From positions 1 through 51,620 of the forward strand of contig JAFYAI010000132.1 in NCBI GenBank assembly GCA_017540815.1: a DNA stretch of 51,620 nucleotides, read 5' to 3'. Positions 33,376 to 41,590 of the stretch are shown here, piece after piece. The notes under the pieces were generated by a model, which saw nothing but the letters and a program-made list of their open reading frames with translations, was not told the origin of the DNA and did no database searches. The translations under genes were made by a program, and so were the position numbers. How positions within the stretch are numbered: the stretch's first letter is position 1; every line of letters begins with the position of its first letter. This DNA is from Spirochaetales bacterium (GTDB taxonomy: Bacteria; Spirochaetota; GWE2-31-10; MWDO01).

Positions 33376-33941
33376 TTATTCTCCATTGCCGATTTTATCT
33401 CATTTTTAGCATTCTTCATTATACGCGGAATGTCCGCTCCGATGATGTCGAGATTCTCCGCTTTGAACATCCTCACATCTCTTATCCCGAAGAATGATAC
33501 AGCCAAAGTTTTGACATACTCATAGCCGATATGCGGCTCGAATATCGGTCCGCCGGCAGTCGTCACATAGATCAGCCGTTTGCCGTGGCACATCGATTGT
33601 GGGATACCATTCTCACCGTAGCGAAAAGTCACACCGCAGACGCAGATATGTTCCAGATAAGTCCTGATATTCGCAGGAAAGAGCAGATCCCAATATGGTG
33701 CAGCGATCACGATTGTATCAGCCTCAGCAAATTGCTTAGCATATCGGAAAATGCTGTCATCAAGCCGACTGTGAGCCAGACATTCATCACGATGAGCCAG
33801 CGTCTGCCGATCAAGCGGCATTATACGCTCTGTATTGAGATTAACCTCCTGCACATTTGTGCCGCAATGAGCCAGCACTTCGTGAGCCAGTTCATTGGTG
33901 CGAGACTTCTCTCTAACACACCCATTAATGTATAAAGTCAT
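33372..33941 (-). CDS. Flavodoxin-fold NAD(P)H:quinone oxidoreductase
   Basis: A 189-residue cytoplasmic FMN reductase of the Flavodoxin_2 family (NQO1/AzoR-like). The N-terminal loop CVREKSRTNELAHEVL binds the flavin phosphate; IVIAAPYWDLLFPANIRTYLE and VTTAGGPIFEPHIGYEYV form the flavin pocket. No signal peptide. AAGGAG lies before the ATG; nine bases separate it from the permease gene, and it overlaps the DUF4491 gene. Two-electron reduction of quinones or azo compounds is the family role; the actual substrate is unknown. Confidence 0.85.
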   Translation of the reverse strand: MTLYINGCVREKSRTNELAHEVLAHCGTNVQEVNLNTERIMPLDRQTLAHRDECLAHSRLDDSIFRYAKQFAEADTIVIAAPYWDLLFPANIRTYLEHICVCGVTFRYGENGIPQSMCHGKRLIYVTTAGGPIFEPHIGYEYVKTLAVSFFGIRDVRMFKAENLDIIGADIPRIMKNAKNEIKSAMENK

Positions 33942-33950
33942 ATTATCTCC

Positions 33951-34958
33951 TTATAATATAATATTCACCACAAAACCGCTAAGCACTGCGAAAGTCATCA
34001 CGAACAGCAGATACAATATGAAATGTTTCACTCCGAGTGCAATCTTCAGTGCACCGAGGTTGGTTATCTTCGTCGCCGGACCTGTGATCATAAATGCAGC
34101 GACACTGCCGGCACTCATCCCGTCTGCGAGCCACTGCAGTATAAGCGGGATCGTGCCGCCTCCGCATACATACAGCGGCACTCCTATAGTCGCCGCCATA
34201 AGCAGAGCGAAGCCCTCGTGCTCTTTGCCGAACATCTTAGCTATACTCTCCGCAGGCACATACCGCTGAAATACGGCAGACAGCACGATGCCGACCAGGA
34301 ACCACAATCCTGTCGCTTTGATATTCCTAAGAATGTTTAGCAGCAGCCGAATGACTATATTAGGATGAGTGTCGTGATTATGCGGATCGTCAAATGCAGA
34401 AAAGTTGAAGAAGCCGCAGTTAGAGATGGTATCTACCCGAGAATGATCACTGTCATTGTCGGGCGTGACCAGACAATCTGTATGACTGCCAGATTTCCGC
34501 ATCAAGCATGGGAATGACGCAGAACAATAAAATATCCTAACCAATAATCCTGCAGCTATGCCGCAGACGAATGAAGACAATATCCTCACCCAGAGCAAGC
34601 CAACGCCCAAGGCTGTGCTGTATATAATCAGTTGAGGATTAAGCAGGATGCTGCTCATCATAAATGCGGCAAGAAAGTCGTCTTTGATCCCTTTGCGTGA
34701 GAAGGCGGCACAAATCGGTATCGTGCCATACATACACAGCGGAGATGCGATCCCCAGTATGCTTGCTGCCATTATCCCGATAATGCCGGGAACTTTTTGA
34801 CCTATCCATTCTGCCGCGATGTGTATCCACTTCTTAGCGAACACGCTCACGCATGATCCGATTACGATACCGATCACCCAATACCAAAATATCTGACGCA
34901 GCTGAATGTCGAAATAGTACCAAAGATATACAAATTCGCGGTGAAGGATTTCTATCAT
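33951..34958 (-). CDS. ArsP/DUF318-type permease
   Basis: A 335-residue membrane protein with two homologous bundles of about four to five helices joined by a hydrophilic loop (about 165-200). Family signatures appear in each half: GIASPLCMYGTIPICAAF with SSILLNPQLIIYS, and GVPLYVCGGGTIPLILQWL with GPATKITNLGAL. DUF318 members include ArsP exporters of methylated trivalent arsenicals and others of unknown substrate. The ribosome-binding site GAGG lies four bases before the ATG and touches the right arm of a strong terminator hairpin (34966-35008), so expression may need read-through or a promoter within that region. Likely first gene of the redox operon running to 28825. Confidence 0.85.
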   Translation of the reverse strand: MIEILHREFVYLWYYFDIQLRQIFWYWVIGIVIGSCVSVFAKKWIHIAAEWIGQKVPGIIGIMAASILGIASPLCMYGTIPICAAFSRKGIKDDFLAAFMMSSILLNPQLIIYSTALGVGLLWVRILSSFVCGIAAGLLVRIFYCSASFPCLMRKSGSHTDCLVTPDNDSDHSRVDTISNCGFFNFSAFDDPHNHDTHPNIVIRLLLNILRNIKATGLWFLVGIVLSAVFQRYVPAESIAKMFGKEHEGFALLMAATIGVPLYVCGGGTIPLILQWLADGMSAGSVAAFMITGPATKITNLGALKIALGVKHFILYLLFVMTFAVLSGFVVNIIL

Positions 34959-34965
34959 AATACCT

Positions 34966-35008
34966 CGAATAAAAAACTGTCTGCCTTCGGCAGACAGTTT
35001 TTTATTCG
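34966..35008 (-). terminator. Very strong terminator / possible attenuator between the DUF362 and permease genes
   Basis: A 20-bp perfect stem with a three-base loop; it includes the stop codon of the DUF362 gene in one arm. The ribosome-binding site of the permease gene (GAGG) begins immediately after the other arm, leaving almost no room for a promoter. Confidence 0.88.
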
Positions 35009-36051
35009 ACCTCTACCAGTCTGTAATTACGATTTCCCAGCCCAATCTCGGCGGCATATTCCAATGTATGTATACCTCGCCGTGTCTCTATACGCTCTCG
35101 GAGTTTGGCACTGTCCGGTGCAGCATAGACCATATCTACGCAAGCCTGATCGATTGCCAGCGGATCAAGTGATGCTACGATACCGAGATCGTGCATATCC
35201 GGCTCATCAGGATTGCCGTTGCAGTCACAGTCTACGCTCAGGCGGTTCATTACATTGATGAATGCGATATTCTTGCCGCCGTTCATATACTGACATACGC
35301 CTTTGGCAGCCTCAGCCATCGACTCCAAGAATCCGAGATGATAATCACCTTCTATAGACCAGCTGATAGGTGCTTTAGTCTTCGTGCCACCGCTGTGAAT
35401 GTAGAGCTTGCCGCTGTCCTTGGTCGAAGTTCCGCTGCCGAATCCAATTGACAGATTCTTAATCGCACCGCCGAAACCGCCCATTGCGTGACCTTTGAAA
35501 TGAGAGATAACGAGGTATGATTTATAATTCTTGAAATTCTTACCAACGAAGTCACCTTTGACAAGATGCTTAGCACCGGCAACCGGGATGGCGACAGAGC
35601 CTTTCTCATCAAGCAGGTCGAACGGAGCAATATCTAAGAATCCGTGATCTTTGACGACCTGCTTGTGCATCGCATTCGATGCACGAGAGCCGCCGTAAGC
35701 GGTATTGCACTCTACAATTGTGCCGTTGACTTTCTGCACCGTGTCTTTGAGCAGAGCCGGACGCAGATAGTTAGATGCAGGCGGCTCGCCTGTGCTTATC
35801 TTTACACCGGTCTTGCCGACAGGAGTCCAGCCGAGTTTCTCATACAGCCGCAGCATACCTGCAGCAGAGATGTCTTTCGTATAATACACGATCGGAGCAT
35901 TCTCGTCATCGGTTTTGTGAGCCAACGCTGAGAAATCGATCGTCTGCACGATGCTCAGATCTAATGCTGCATCTTTATCAGCGTTATCCTGAGCGAATAC
36001 GCAGCCCAGCACTGCGAACAGAGAGATGAAAACAAATATTTTTTTCTTCAT
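35002..36051 (-). CDS. Exported DUF362 protein
   Basis: A 349-residue protein with a Sec signal peptide (MKKKIFVFISLFAVLGCVFAQ) and one DUF362 domain: GVKISTGEPPASNYLRP, the central ISHFKGHAMGGFGGAIKNLSIG, and DLGIVASLDPLAIDQACVD near the C-terminus. Related proteins are annotated as iron-sulphur proteins, but no ferredoxin CxxCxxC pattern is visible here, only CDCNGN. Start at 36051: AGAGG lies seven bases upstream, while an earlier in-frame ATG overlaps that site. It is the third gene of an operon starting at 36781 whose promoter carries the TGACA-N3-TGTCA operator. Function unknown; redox or metal binding outside the cytoplasm is likely. Confidence 0.82.
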   Translation of the reverse strand: MKKKIFVFISLFAVLGCVFAQDNADKDAALDLSIVQTIDFSALAHKTDDENAPIVYYTKDISAAGMLRLYEKLGWTPVGKTGVKISTGEPPASNYLRPALLKDTVQKVNGTIVECNTAYGGSRASNAMHKQVVKDHGFLDIAPFDLLDEKGSVAIPVAGAKHLVKGDFVGKNFKNYKSYLVISHFKGHAMGGFGGAIKNLSIGFGSGTSTKDSGKLYIHSGGTKTKAPISWSIEGDYHLGFLESMAEAAKGVCQYMNGGKNIAFINVMNRLSVDCDCNGNPDEPDMHDLGIVASLDPLAIDQACVDMVYAAPDSAKLRERIETRRGIHTLEYAAEIGLGNRNYRLVEVE

Positions 36052-36094
36052 TATGAAACCTCTTAGCAATATTTATTTTGGTATTTTCACAATC

Positions 36095-36385
36095 TCAATT
36101 ATGAACCGCTCTGTTAGATATTCGATCTTTAAGCGTCAAGATACCGAACAACATCAGTCCGCATCCGAGGATGATCAGTCCAAGCACAGTGTCTTCCATA
36201 CTGATGTCGAAGAATGCTTCTCCGCCGATAACATTCGCAACACCGTCGATGCTCCACATTAAAGCAGCACCCCAAAATGCAAGCATTGTCGTGAAGATAC
36301 TTTTCACATTTTTATCATTCTTACTCAGAATAATCCATGCAGCGGTAAAACCAATCGCCGCAATTATAGTCATAATCAGGCACAT
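36095..36385 (-). CDS. Small membrane protein, unknown function
   Basis: A 96-residue hydrophobic protein with three predicted membrane helices (about 2-20, 27-48, 65-82) and a charged C-terminal tail. It follows the 128-residue membrane protein gene by nine bases and precedes the DUF362 gene by about 40, so all three are one operon. I recognise no family. It could be an anchor or channel partner for the exported redox proteins. Confidence 0.72.
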   Translation of the reverse strand: MCLIMTIIAAIGFTAAWIILSKNDKNVKSIFTTMLAFWGAALMWSIDGVANVIGGEAFFDISMEDTVLGLIILGCGLMLFGILTLKDRISNRAVHN

Positions 36386-36394
36386 ATTCGCTCC

Positions 36395-36781
36395 TTACAT
36401 CGCATTGTCGGAAATCGACTTCTTGGCAAACCGCTTCATTATTGCACGAACGCCCATCGCGATAGCCCATGCAGCCGTAACCGTAAGAGCCATCCCAACC
36501 CCGACTGTAGACATCTCGTGCAGCATCTGAGGGATATTCTCAGGAGTCTGCATCGCCGTAAGGAACGGCGGATAAAGCATAATCTCTCCGTGAAATAAGT
36601 GTTCAACTGCCAGCAGTGCACTGCCGCCGTAAAGCATCTTCTCCAGAATGCCGACATTCTCACGCATTTTCTTAATCTTCTCCAACTTTTCCTCGGTATG
36701 ATTGCCGCCCTTTCGCAAAATCACTGCCTTCGCAGCACTTACCACAACCGCCTCAGCCAGCGGCACTGTAAAACAAGCCAT
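36395..36781 (-). CDS. Membrane protein, first gene of the dyad-regulated DUF362 operon
   Basis: A 128-residue protein, starting MACFTVPLAEAVVV, with three hydrophobic stretches (about 5-22, 49-66, 92-112) and a basic loop (23-40: RKGGNHTEEKLEKIKKMRE). Similar short MACF-type membrane proteins occur in anaerobic bacteria, but I know of no function. AAGGAG lies before the ATG. Its promoter (TTGACA-N17-TATATT at 36834-36862) is followed by a TGACACAATGTCA dyad, the same operator found at the flavodoxin operon near 46.5 kb, so it is probably part of the same regulon. Confidence 0.75.
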   Translation of the reverse strand: MACFTVPLAEAVVVSAAKAVILRKGGNHTEEKLEKIKKMRENVGILEKMLYGGSALLAVEHLFHGEIMLYPPFLTAMQTPENIPQMLHEMSTVGVGMALTVTAAWAIAMGVRAIMKRFAKKSISDNAM

Positions 36782-36815
36782 TTCTTACTCCTTGATATTA
36801 TTTTTTATTTGTTTC

Positions 36816-36828
36816 TGACACAATGTCA
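36816..36828. promoter_or_regulatory. Operator dyad TGACA-CAA-TGTCA
   Basis: A perfect five-base inverted repeat with a three-base centre at the transcription start of the 36781 operon. The same 13-base sequence occurs at 46576-46588, and a variant centre (TTA) at 46532-46546. The repressor is not identified. Confidence 0.65.
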
Positions 36829-36833
36829 TTATA

Positions 36834-36862
36834 AATATACAATAAAAATACCGCTATGTCAA
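36834..36862 (-). promoter_or_regulatory. Promoter of the 36.8-kb membrane/DUF362 operon
   Basis: Minus strand: consensus TTGACA (36857-36862), 17 bp, TATATT (36834-36839). The operator dyad sits directly downstream, where a bound protein would block the start site. Confidence 0.72.
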
Positions 36863-36885
36863 GAAGAAAATTAAATTTATTCATA

Positions 36886-36922
36886 AACAAATAATCGCCG
36901 CCTGCGGCTGCGATTATTTGTT
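36886..36922. terminator. Hairpin after larC
   Basis: Thirteen-bp stem AACAAATAATCGC / GCGATTATTTGTT with an 11-base loop that can itself fold; downstream of larC and upstream of the 36.8-kb promoter. Confidence 0.7.
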
Positions 36923-36931
36923 TGTCATGGA

Positions 36932-38278
36932 TTATGAATTGTGAATTATACATTCTCTCTCAATATCTCCGAACGGCTTGCCTGTTCTTCCGGCGATCTC
37001 GGCAATGTCATCATACTCCGGACTAAGCCGTTTCTTACCGTTCAGAGTCACTTCTTTCATCCTGACAGGTCCCCACTCCGTATCGACTGTTATCTCCTTG
37101 CGATCCAGCACCGTCCGCTGCATCTCCATTCTGCGAATGCCGATACTCGTCGTATGTGTGAATATGATATTCTCCATAGTCAGGATGTTTGACTCATCGC
37201 ATATCACATTCAGCAGATATGCCGGTCTGTTCTTCTTCATATAGCATGGTATGAAATGTACATCCCTCGCTCCGGCAGCCATCAGCTGATCCATCACAAA
37301 ACCGAGAGCCTCGCCTGTGCAGTCATCGATATTAGTCTCCAACTTCCAGATAGTGTCCTGAGAGCAGCCGACATTTGTCGGAGATGCCTCTATTGTATAA
37401 CCTCTGAGAATGCTCGGACGCTCGTAAGTCCGCTTGCCGGCTCCCAATCCGTTATGAACGATCTCACCTCTTGGCGGCAAAGTGTAATCCGTCGCAGTAG
37501 CAGCGATGAATGCAGCACCGGTCGGAGTGACGAACTCTCCGCGATCAGGGATTATTTTGATCGGAATGTGATATTCTGAGATAATGTTTGCAACGGCAGG
37601 CACGGGTATCGGCAGAATGCCGTGCTGACATCTGACAGTTCCTGTTCCTTCGCAGAGGAACGGCACATAAACACGATCGACACCGAATCGATCCTGCAGG
37701 CTGTCAAAGCACACGGCAAGAGCTGTAACATCGGCGATAGAGTCTATCGCTCCAACCTCATGGAAATGCACTTCGTCAATCGGCTTGCCGTGTGCCTTGC
37801 TCTCAGCCTCAGCTATAATCGTGAATATCTTATGAGCAAGCTCCCTCGCCCTATCCGTCATCTCTGCCTGATCGATTATCGCCAGCACATCAGCTAAATT
37901 GCGGTGCTCGTGATGATGATGTCCTCCCTCGTCATGCTGAACCTGATTCAGCATCTCATCGTGGTGATGATGTTGTTCTTTCTCGTCATGCTGAACCTGA
38001 TTCAGCATCCCATCGTGGTGATGATGAGTATGCTCACCAAACAGATAATCCATATCGTGATCATGATTATCATGCTCATGATCGAGTATCACATTGAAGT
38101 CATTGCATTCTATGCCGTTCTTCATAACTTTGGTAATCTCAGTCCTAAATCCGTCCATCGGCAGTGACTTCAATGCCCGCATAAGCCGCGTCTCACTCGC
38201 TCCGAGATCAAGCATTGCTGCGACAGCCATATCACCTGAGATACCGGCATTACATTCCCAATATAAAGATCTGCCCAT
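36932..38278 (-). CDS. larC: Nickel-pincer cofactor insertion protein LarC, with palindromic repeats in its His-rich loop
   Basis: Inserts nickel into the pyridinium dithiocarboxylate mononucleotide to finish the nickel-pincer cofactor of lactate racemase and related enzymes. A 448-residue single frame, unlike the Lactobacillus gene that needs a ribosomal frameshift. The N-terminus WECNAGISGDM is the LarC signature; FHEVGAIDSIADV and CEGTGTVRCQHG are conserved core motifs; the C-terminal part (LETNIDDCTGEALGFVMDQLMAAGARDV) is the nickel/CTP domain. Residues 67-126 are extremely rich in His and Asp, with MLNQVQHDE twice (91-99 and 109-117), encoded by two 44-bp repeat units. It lies last in a larE-larB-larC operon; larA is not in the window. 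Confidence 0.93.
   Translation of the reverse strand: MGRSLYWECNAGISGDMAVAAMLDLGASETRLMRALKSLPMDGFRTEITKVMKNGIECNDFNVILDHEHDNHDHDMDYLFGEHTHHHHDGMLNQVQHDEKEQHHHHDEMLNQVQHDEGGHHHHEHRNLADVLAIIDQAEMTDRARELAHKIFTIIAEAESKAHGKPIDEVHFHEVGAIDSIADVTALAVCFDSLQDRFGVDRVYVPFLCEGTGTVRCQHGILPIPVPAVANIISEYHIPIKIIPDRGEFVTPTGAAFIAATATDYTLPPRGEIVHNGLGAGKRTYERPSILRGYTIEASPTNVGCSQDTIWKLETNIDDCTGEALGFVMDQLMAAGARDVHFIPCYMKKNRPAYLLNVICDESNILTMENIIFTHTTSIGIRRMEMQRTVLDRKEITVDTEWGPVRMKEVTLNGKKRLSPEYDDIAEIAGRTGKPFGDIERECIIHNS
37929..38026. repeat. Two 44-bp palindrome-containing repeat units inside larC
   Basis: Units 37929-37972 and 37983-38026 differ at one base. Each holds the palindrome ATGCTGAA-CCTGA-TTCAGCAT. The same type of palindrome (encoding MLNQVQHDE or MLKQVQHDE) is known to me as a dispersed repeat in many bacteria. 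Here both copies keep the frame and lie in a His-rich loop. Confidence 0.85.
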
Positions 38279-38290
38279 TCTATCCGCCTT

Positions 38291-38974
38291 TTATACAGCC
38301 GAGCCTTTGACAGCCAGCCTGTTAATCTGCGAAGCGATATACGCCGCTCCGTATCCGTTATCGATATTCACAACCGAGATCCCGTTGGCACAGGAGTTGA
38401 TCATCGTCAGCAAAGCCGACAGTCCGCCGAGATTAGCACCATAACCGACAGAAGTCGGCACTGCTATCACAGGCACTCTAACCAATCCGCCGATAACACT
38501 CGCCAATGCACCTTCCATTCCGGCTATCGCTATAATGGCATTGGCAGCATTGAGTTTATCGACTTGCCCGAGCAGTCTGTGAATACCGCTCACCCCTACA
38601 TCGTATATCCTGGTTACATTATTGCCGAAGAACTCGGCAGTTACAGCGGACTCTTCAGCAACAGGTATGTCAGCCGTTCCGGCAGTGCAGACAGCAATAT
38701 TGCCGATAAGAGTCTTCTGATCACTGCCGCAGACACGGATAATCCGTGACAGTTTGTCATACTTTGCAGACGGCAGAGCCTGACGCACAATCTCATACTG
38801 AGCCTCTGTTGCTCTTGTGCCCATAACTTCACCGTTCGCATCAAACAATTTGACAAACAAGTCCTGCAAAAAAGAGTCATCCTTGCCCTGACAGAATATC
38901 ACTTCCGAGAAGCCTGTCCTTCGTCTGCGGTCCGTATCTAACTTCGCATAATCAACATCTATAAAATTTTCCAT
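38291..38974 (-). CDS. larB: LarB, nicotinate adenine dinucleotide carboxylase/hydrolase
   Basis: Carboxylates and hydrolyses nicotinic acid adenine dinucleotide to make the dicarboxylated pyridinium nucleotide, the first step of nickel-pincer cofactor synthesis. About 227 residues, PurE-like C-terminal domain: AVCTAGTADIPVAEE, YDVGVSGIHRLL, AGMEGALASVIGGLV, PTSVGYGANLGG. The N-terminal part ends with TRATEAQYEIV. The start is taken as the ATG at 38974, just two bases after the larE stop with GAGG nine bases upstream; an ATG at 38989 overlaps larE and that site. Translationally coupled to larE, 13 bp before larC. Confidence 0.92.
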   Translation of the reverse strand: MENFIDVDYAKLDTDRRRRTGFSEVIFCQGKDDSFLQDLFVKLFDANGEVMGTRATEAQYEIVRQALPSAKYDKLSRIIRVCGSDQKTLIGNIAVCTAGTADIPVAEESAVTAEFFGNNVTRIYDVGVSGIHRLLGQVDKLNAANAIIAIAGMEGALASVIGGLVRVPVIAVPTSVGYGANLGGLSALLTMINSCANGISVVNIDNGYGAAYIASQINRLAVKGSAV

Positions 38975-38975
38975 A

Positions 38976-39785
38976 TCAGATAACCTCATTCAAACTGCCA
39001 GTTCTATACCCACGCAGATCGAGAGTCACATACGCAAATCCGAGTTTGTGCAGCTCGTCTGTTATCATATCGCGGTTAGTCATGATAAGTTCGTTGTATC
39101 GCTCAATGTCACATTCAATTCGAGCGAGATTCTCACCGTGCAGCCGCACACGCGATCCTCTTATACCAAGATTATATAGAATTTGCTCTGCCCTGTCAAT
39201 CATTAATAATTTTTTTTGATTAATTTGCTCATTATACGGGATGCGGCTCGCAAGGCACGCCGCCGACGGTTTATCCCAGCTCGGCAGTCCGAGTTCCTTT
39301 GACATAATTCGGATTTCTTCCTTAGTAATGCCACATTCACGAAGCGGACTTAAGATGCCCAACTCGGACAGAGCCCTCATACCCGGACGGTAGTCGCCGA
39401 CATCATCGATGTTGCTGCCATCGCACACATGAGTTATGCCATTCTGACGGGCAGCCTCGATAATCCGCTCAAATATCGCCTTCTTGCAGTGATAACATCG
39501 ATCCGGCGGATTGCTCACGATCACAGGCTCATTCAATGCGTCGAACTCAATCACGATCTGCTTAATACCATTCTGCCGGCAAAAGTCAGCAGACTCACTG
39601 CACTCTGCCTGTGGCATTAACGGCGACACAATTGTGACTGCAACCGCATTCTCACCAAGCGTATCGGCAGCCACACGCAGCAGGAAAGTTGAGTCCACTC
39701 CCCCTGAGAATGCGACAGCAACACTGCCGAGAGATGAGAGATATTGTCGAAGAGAGAGAGATTTATCAGTTACTTTTTCATTCAT
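38976..39785 (-). CDS. larE: LarE, sulfur-inserting enzyme of nickel-pincer cofactor synthesis
   Basis: Adds two sulfur atoms to the dicarboxylated pyridinium nucleotide. A 269-residue PP-loop ATPase: SGGVDST (27-33) for adenylation, CYHCKK (97-102), and SAACLASRIPY with Cys177, the position of the sacrificial cysteine in the Lactobacillus enzyme (Cys176 there). It therefore looks like the single-cysteine type that loses its own sulfur, rather than a [4Fe-4S] type, though this is by eye. No clear ribosome-binding site is visible, and the ATG follows the upstream AAA-ATPase-like gene by 12 bases, so coupling to that gene is possible. First gene of larE-larB-larC. Confidence 0.92.
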   Translation of the reverse strand: MNEKVTDKSLSLRQYLSSLGSVAVAFSGGVDSTFLLRVAADTLGENAVAVTIVSPLMPQAECSESADFCRQNGIKQIVIEFDALNEPVIVSNPPDRCYHCKKAIFERIIEAARQNGITHVCDGSNIDDVGDYRPGMRALSELGILSPLRECGITKEEIRIMSKELGLPSWDKPSAACLASRIPYNEQINQKKLLMIDRAEQILYNLGIRGSRVRLHGENLARIECDIERYNELIMTNRDMITDELHKLGFAYVTLDLRGYRTGSLNEVI

Positions 39786-39797
39786 TGTCAGTTGTTT

Positions 39798-41384
39798 CTA
39801 TATCATCTTCCAGTCAGCGATATTCCTCTTCTCAGTATCGAATGCAACACCAATCTTGACGACATTCTTACCGCTTGCTTCGTAACCGACAGCGTAATCC
39901 TTGTCTTCAATCTGCTTCAACGCATCTTCGACAGAGCCGTCAAGTTTGAACTCAAACAGATAAACATAGTCTTTCGTCTCGCAGAGAGCATCGATTCTGC
40001 CGGAGAATGTTACAACCTCGGTTCGCATTATCTGCCCCATCAATGTGAAAATCAGATAAAATATCGTCTGATAATCAAGCTCATACTTCTTCTGAGCAGT
40101 CGGATACGGAATATGAGCAAATATCGCTTTAATCGCAGTCATAAACTCTTCGACCTGACCGTTATGTATATAATCAGCAAATACCTGATAACTGCATACA
40201 GAATCATCTTCGAGATAAGAAAATTCTCGCAAAAGTTTGTTCATAAAAGCGTATTCGACTTCCTCATTCGGGTAACCGAGTGTACAAATTCCAGATTCTC
40301 CTTTATATTCCTTAATCGTCAAATAGCCGGACTGATACATCATAGGTACAACATTCGTATATGACAAACGATAATCTGCTATATCGTTAAGTGCAACTCG
40401 AAATCCTTTCATAATAGTCTTAACATCGAAATTCATTCGTCTAATCATCTTTATCAGGAAAGTCGGAGTTCCGGACTCAAACCAGTAACTGCCGAAACTC
40501 TTCTCATCAAGAGCATTCAAAAGACAATACGGATTGTAAATATCTGTCAAATTGGAAGAAAAATGATACCCGTCATATCTTTGCTTCAATTTTGCAAGAC
40601 ATTCTTCATAAGTCAGATTGTTTTCTTCGGACATTGCTTCTATCTCAGGCTGAAATACATTCATCAACTCATTCTTTGTAAGTCCGCAAATATCCGCAAA
40701 ACGATTATCAAGTGATATGTCTTTGAGATTATTCAGGTCACTAAATATGCTGACCTTGCTAAACTTTGTTATACCTGTAATGAAAGAGAACTTGATATAT
40801 TGATCAGAGCCTTTGAGATTACCGTAAAAACTTTTGAAGAACTTAATATATCTGTCCGATATTTCCGGCTCATCAATGCTACTGAGCATCGGTTTATCAT
40901 ATTCATCGACCAGAATCACGACCGGAAGATTGTACTTTTCGTATAGAAATTGAATGAGACTTGAAAATTTAGCCGGTATACTTGCAATATCAGTAAAATC
41001 GGCACCATATCTTCTACATATATCATCAAATTTAAGAGCAAATGTTGTTTGAAAATTATCATAACTTGTCAAATCAACGGTATCAAAATTGATATTTATC
41101 ACGGGATACTTAATCCACTCATCCCGCTCCTCTTCTTCTGCCATCTCTTTTTCATCATTGATTATATCCAGCCCTGTGAACAACTCTTTCCTTCCACTGA
41201 AATAAGCATCCAAAGTCGAAACAAACAGACTCTTGCCGAACCGACGCGGACGGGATAAAAAATAATAACCGTCATTAGCAAGCAGCTGTCTGATAAACTT
41301 CGTCTTATCAACATAAACAGAATGATTTTTGATAATCTTCTCAAATGTCTGTATGCCTATCGGCAGCCGCCGTCGCTTGGTCAT
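39798..41384 (-). CDS. AAA-ATPase-like / PD-(D/E)XK nuclease-like protein
   Basis: A 528-residue protein of the widespread family with an N-terminal AAA-ATPase_like domain and a C-terminal PDDEXK_9 domain. The Walker A region reads SRPRRFGKSL (about 43-52), Walker B VVILVDEYDKPM (about 154-165), then a sensor-like SFITGITKFSKVSIFSDLNNL and RFADICGLTKNEL. The C-terminal nuclease-like core is GRIDALCE...VYLFEFKLDGS. The family is multi-copy in gut anaerobes and spirochaetes, with no agreed function; a mobile or defence role has been proposed. GAGGAG precedes the ATG; a terminator hairpin lies just upstream. It is followed by larE after 12 bp, probably by chance of insertion. Confidence 0.88.
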   Translation of the reverse strand: MTKRRRLPIGIQTFEKIIKNHSVYVDKTKFIRQLLANDGYYFLSRPRRFGKSLFVSTLDAYFSGRKELFTGLDIINDEKEMAEEEERDEWIKYPVININFDTVDLTSYDNFQTTFALKFDDICRRYGADFTDIASIPAKFSSLIQFLYEKYNLPVVILVDEYDKPMLSSIDEPEISDRYIKFFKSFYGNLKGSDQYIKFSFITGITKFSKVSIFSDLNNLKDISLDNRFADICGLTKNELMNVFQPEIEAMSEENNLTYEECLAKLKQRYDGYHFSSNLTDIYNPYCLLNALDEKSFGSYWFESGTPTFLIKMIRRMNFDVKTIMKGFRVALNDIADYRLSYTNVVPMMYQSGYLTIKEYKGESGICTLGYPNEEVEYAFMNKLLREFSYLEDDSVCSYQVFADYIHNGQVEEFMTAIKAIFAHIPYPTAQKKYELDYQTIFYLIFTLMGQIMRTEVVTFSGRIDALCETKDYVYLFEFKLDGSVEDALKQIEDKDYAVGYEASGKNVVKIGVAFDTEKRNIADWKMI

Positions 41385-41409
41385 GGAGAACTCCTCAATA
41401 TAATTATAA

Positions 41410-41450
41410 CAAAAAACGGAAAAAAGTCAAAGACTTTTTTCCGTTTTTTG
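41410..41450. terminator. Terminator between the gene remnant and the AAA-ATPase-like gene
   Basis: A 19-bp A/T-rich perfect stem (CAAAAAACGG...GTC / GAC...CCGTTTTTTG) with a three-A loop. Confidence 0.83.
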
Positions 41451-41548
41451 AGAAAGTAGTCCGTTGGCTATTACTTCCTTGTGCCAACGAACTTCCATCA
41501 TCCTGCGAGACAACAGACTTTTTTCGTGTTTTACAAGCCCCTCCACTC

Positions 41549-41590
41549 CACACTTACGACGCTTGCGTCGCAAGTTTTCAGTCAAAACGC
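41549..41590 (-). repeat. 42-bp structured repeat, copy 1
   Basis: Contains the stem-loop CTTACGACGC-TT-GCGTCGCAAG. It is 36/42 identical to copy 2 at 41903-41944. The stem keeps one A-C mismatch and changes one G-C pair to A-T between copies. The minus-strand start of the element supplies the stop codon of the gene remnant. Confidence 0.72.

Noticed and set aside
37904..38040. CRISPR-like array
   Set aside because: Only two repeat units, located inside larC and in frame; spacing is 10 bp. It is a palindromic repeat insertion, not an array. No CRISPR array or cas gene was seen anywhere.
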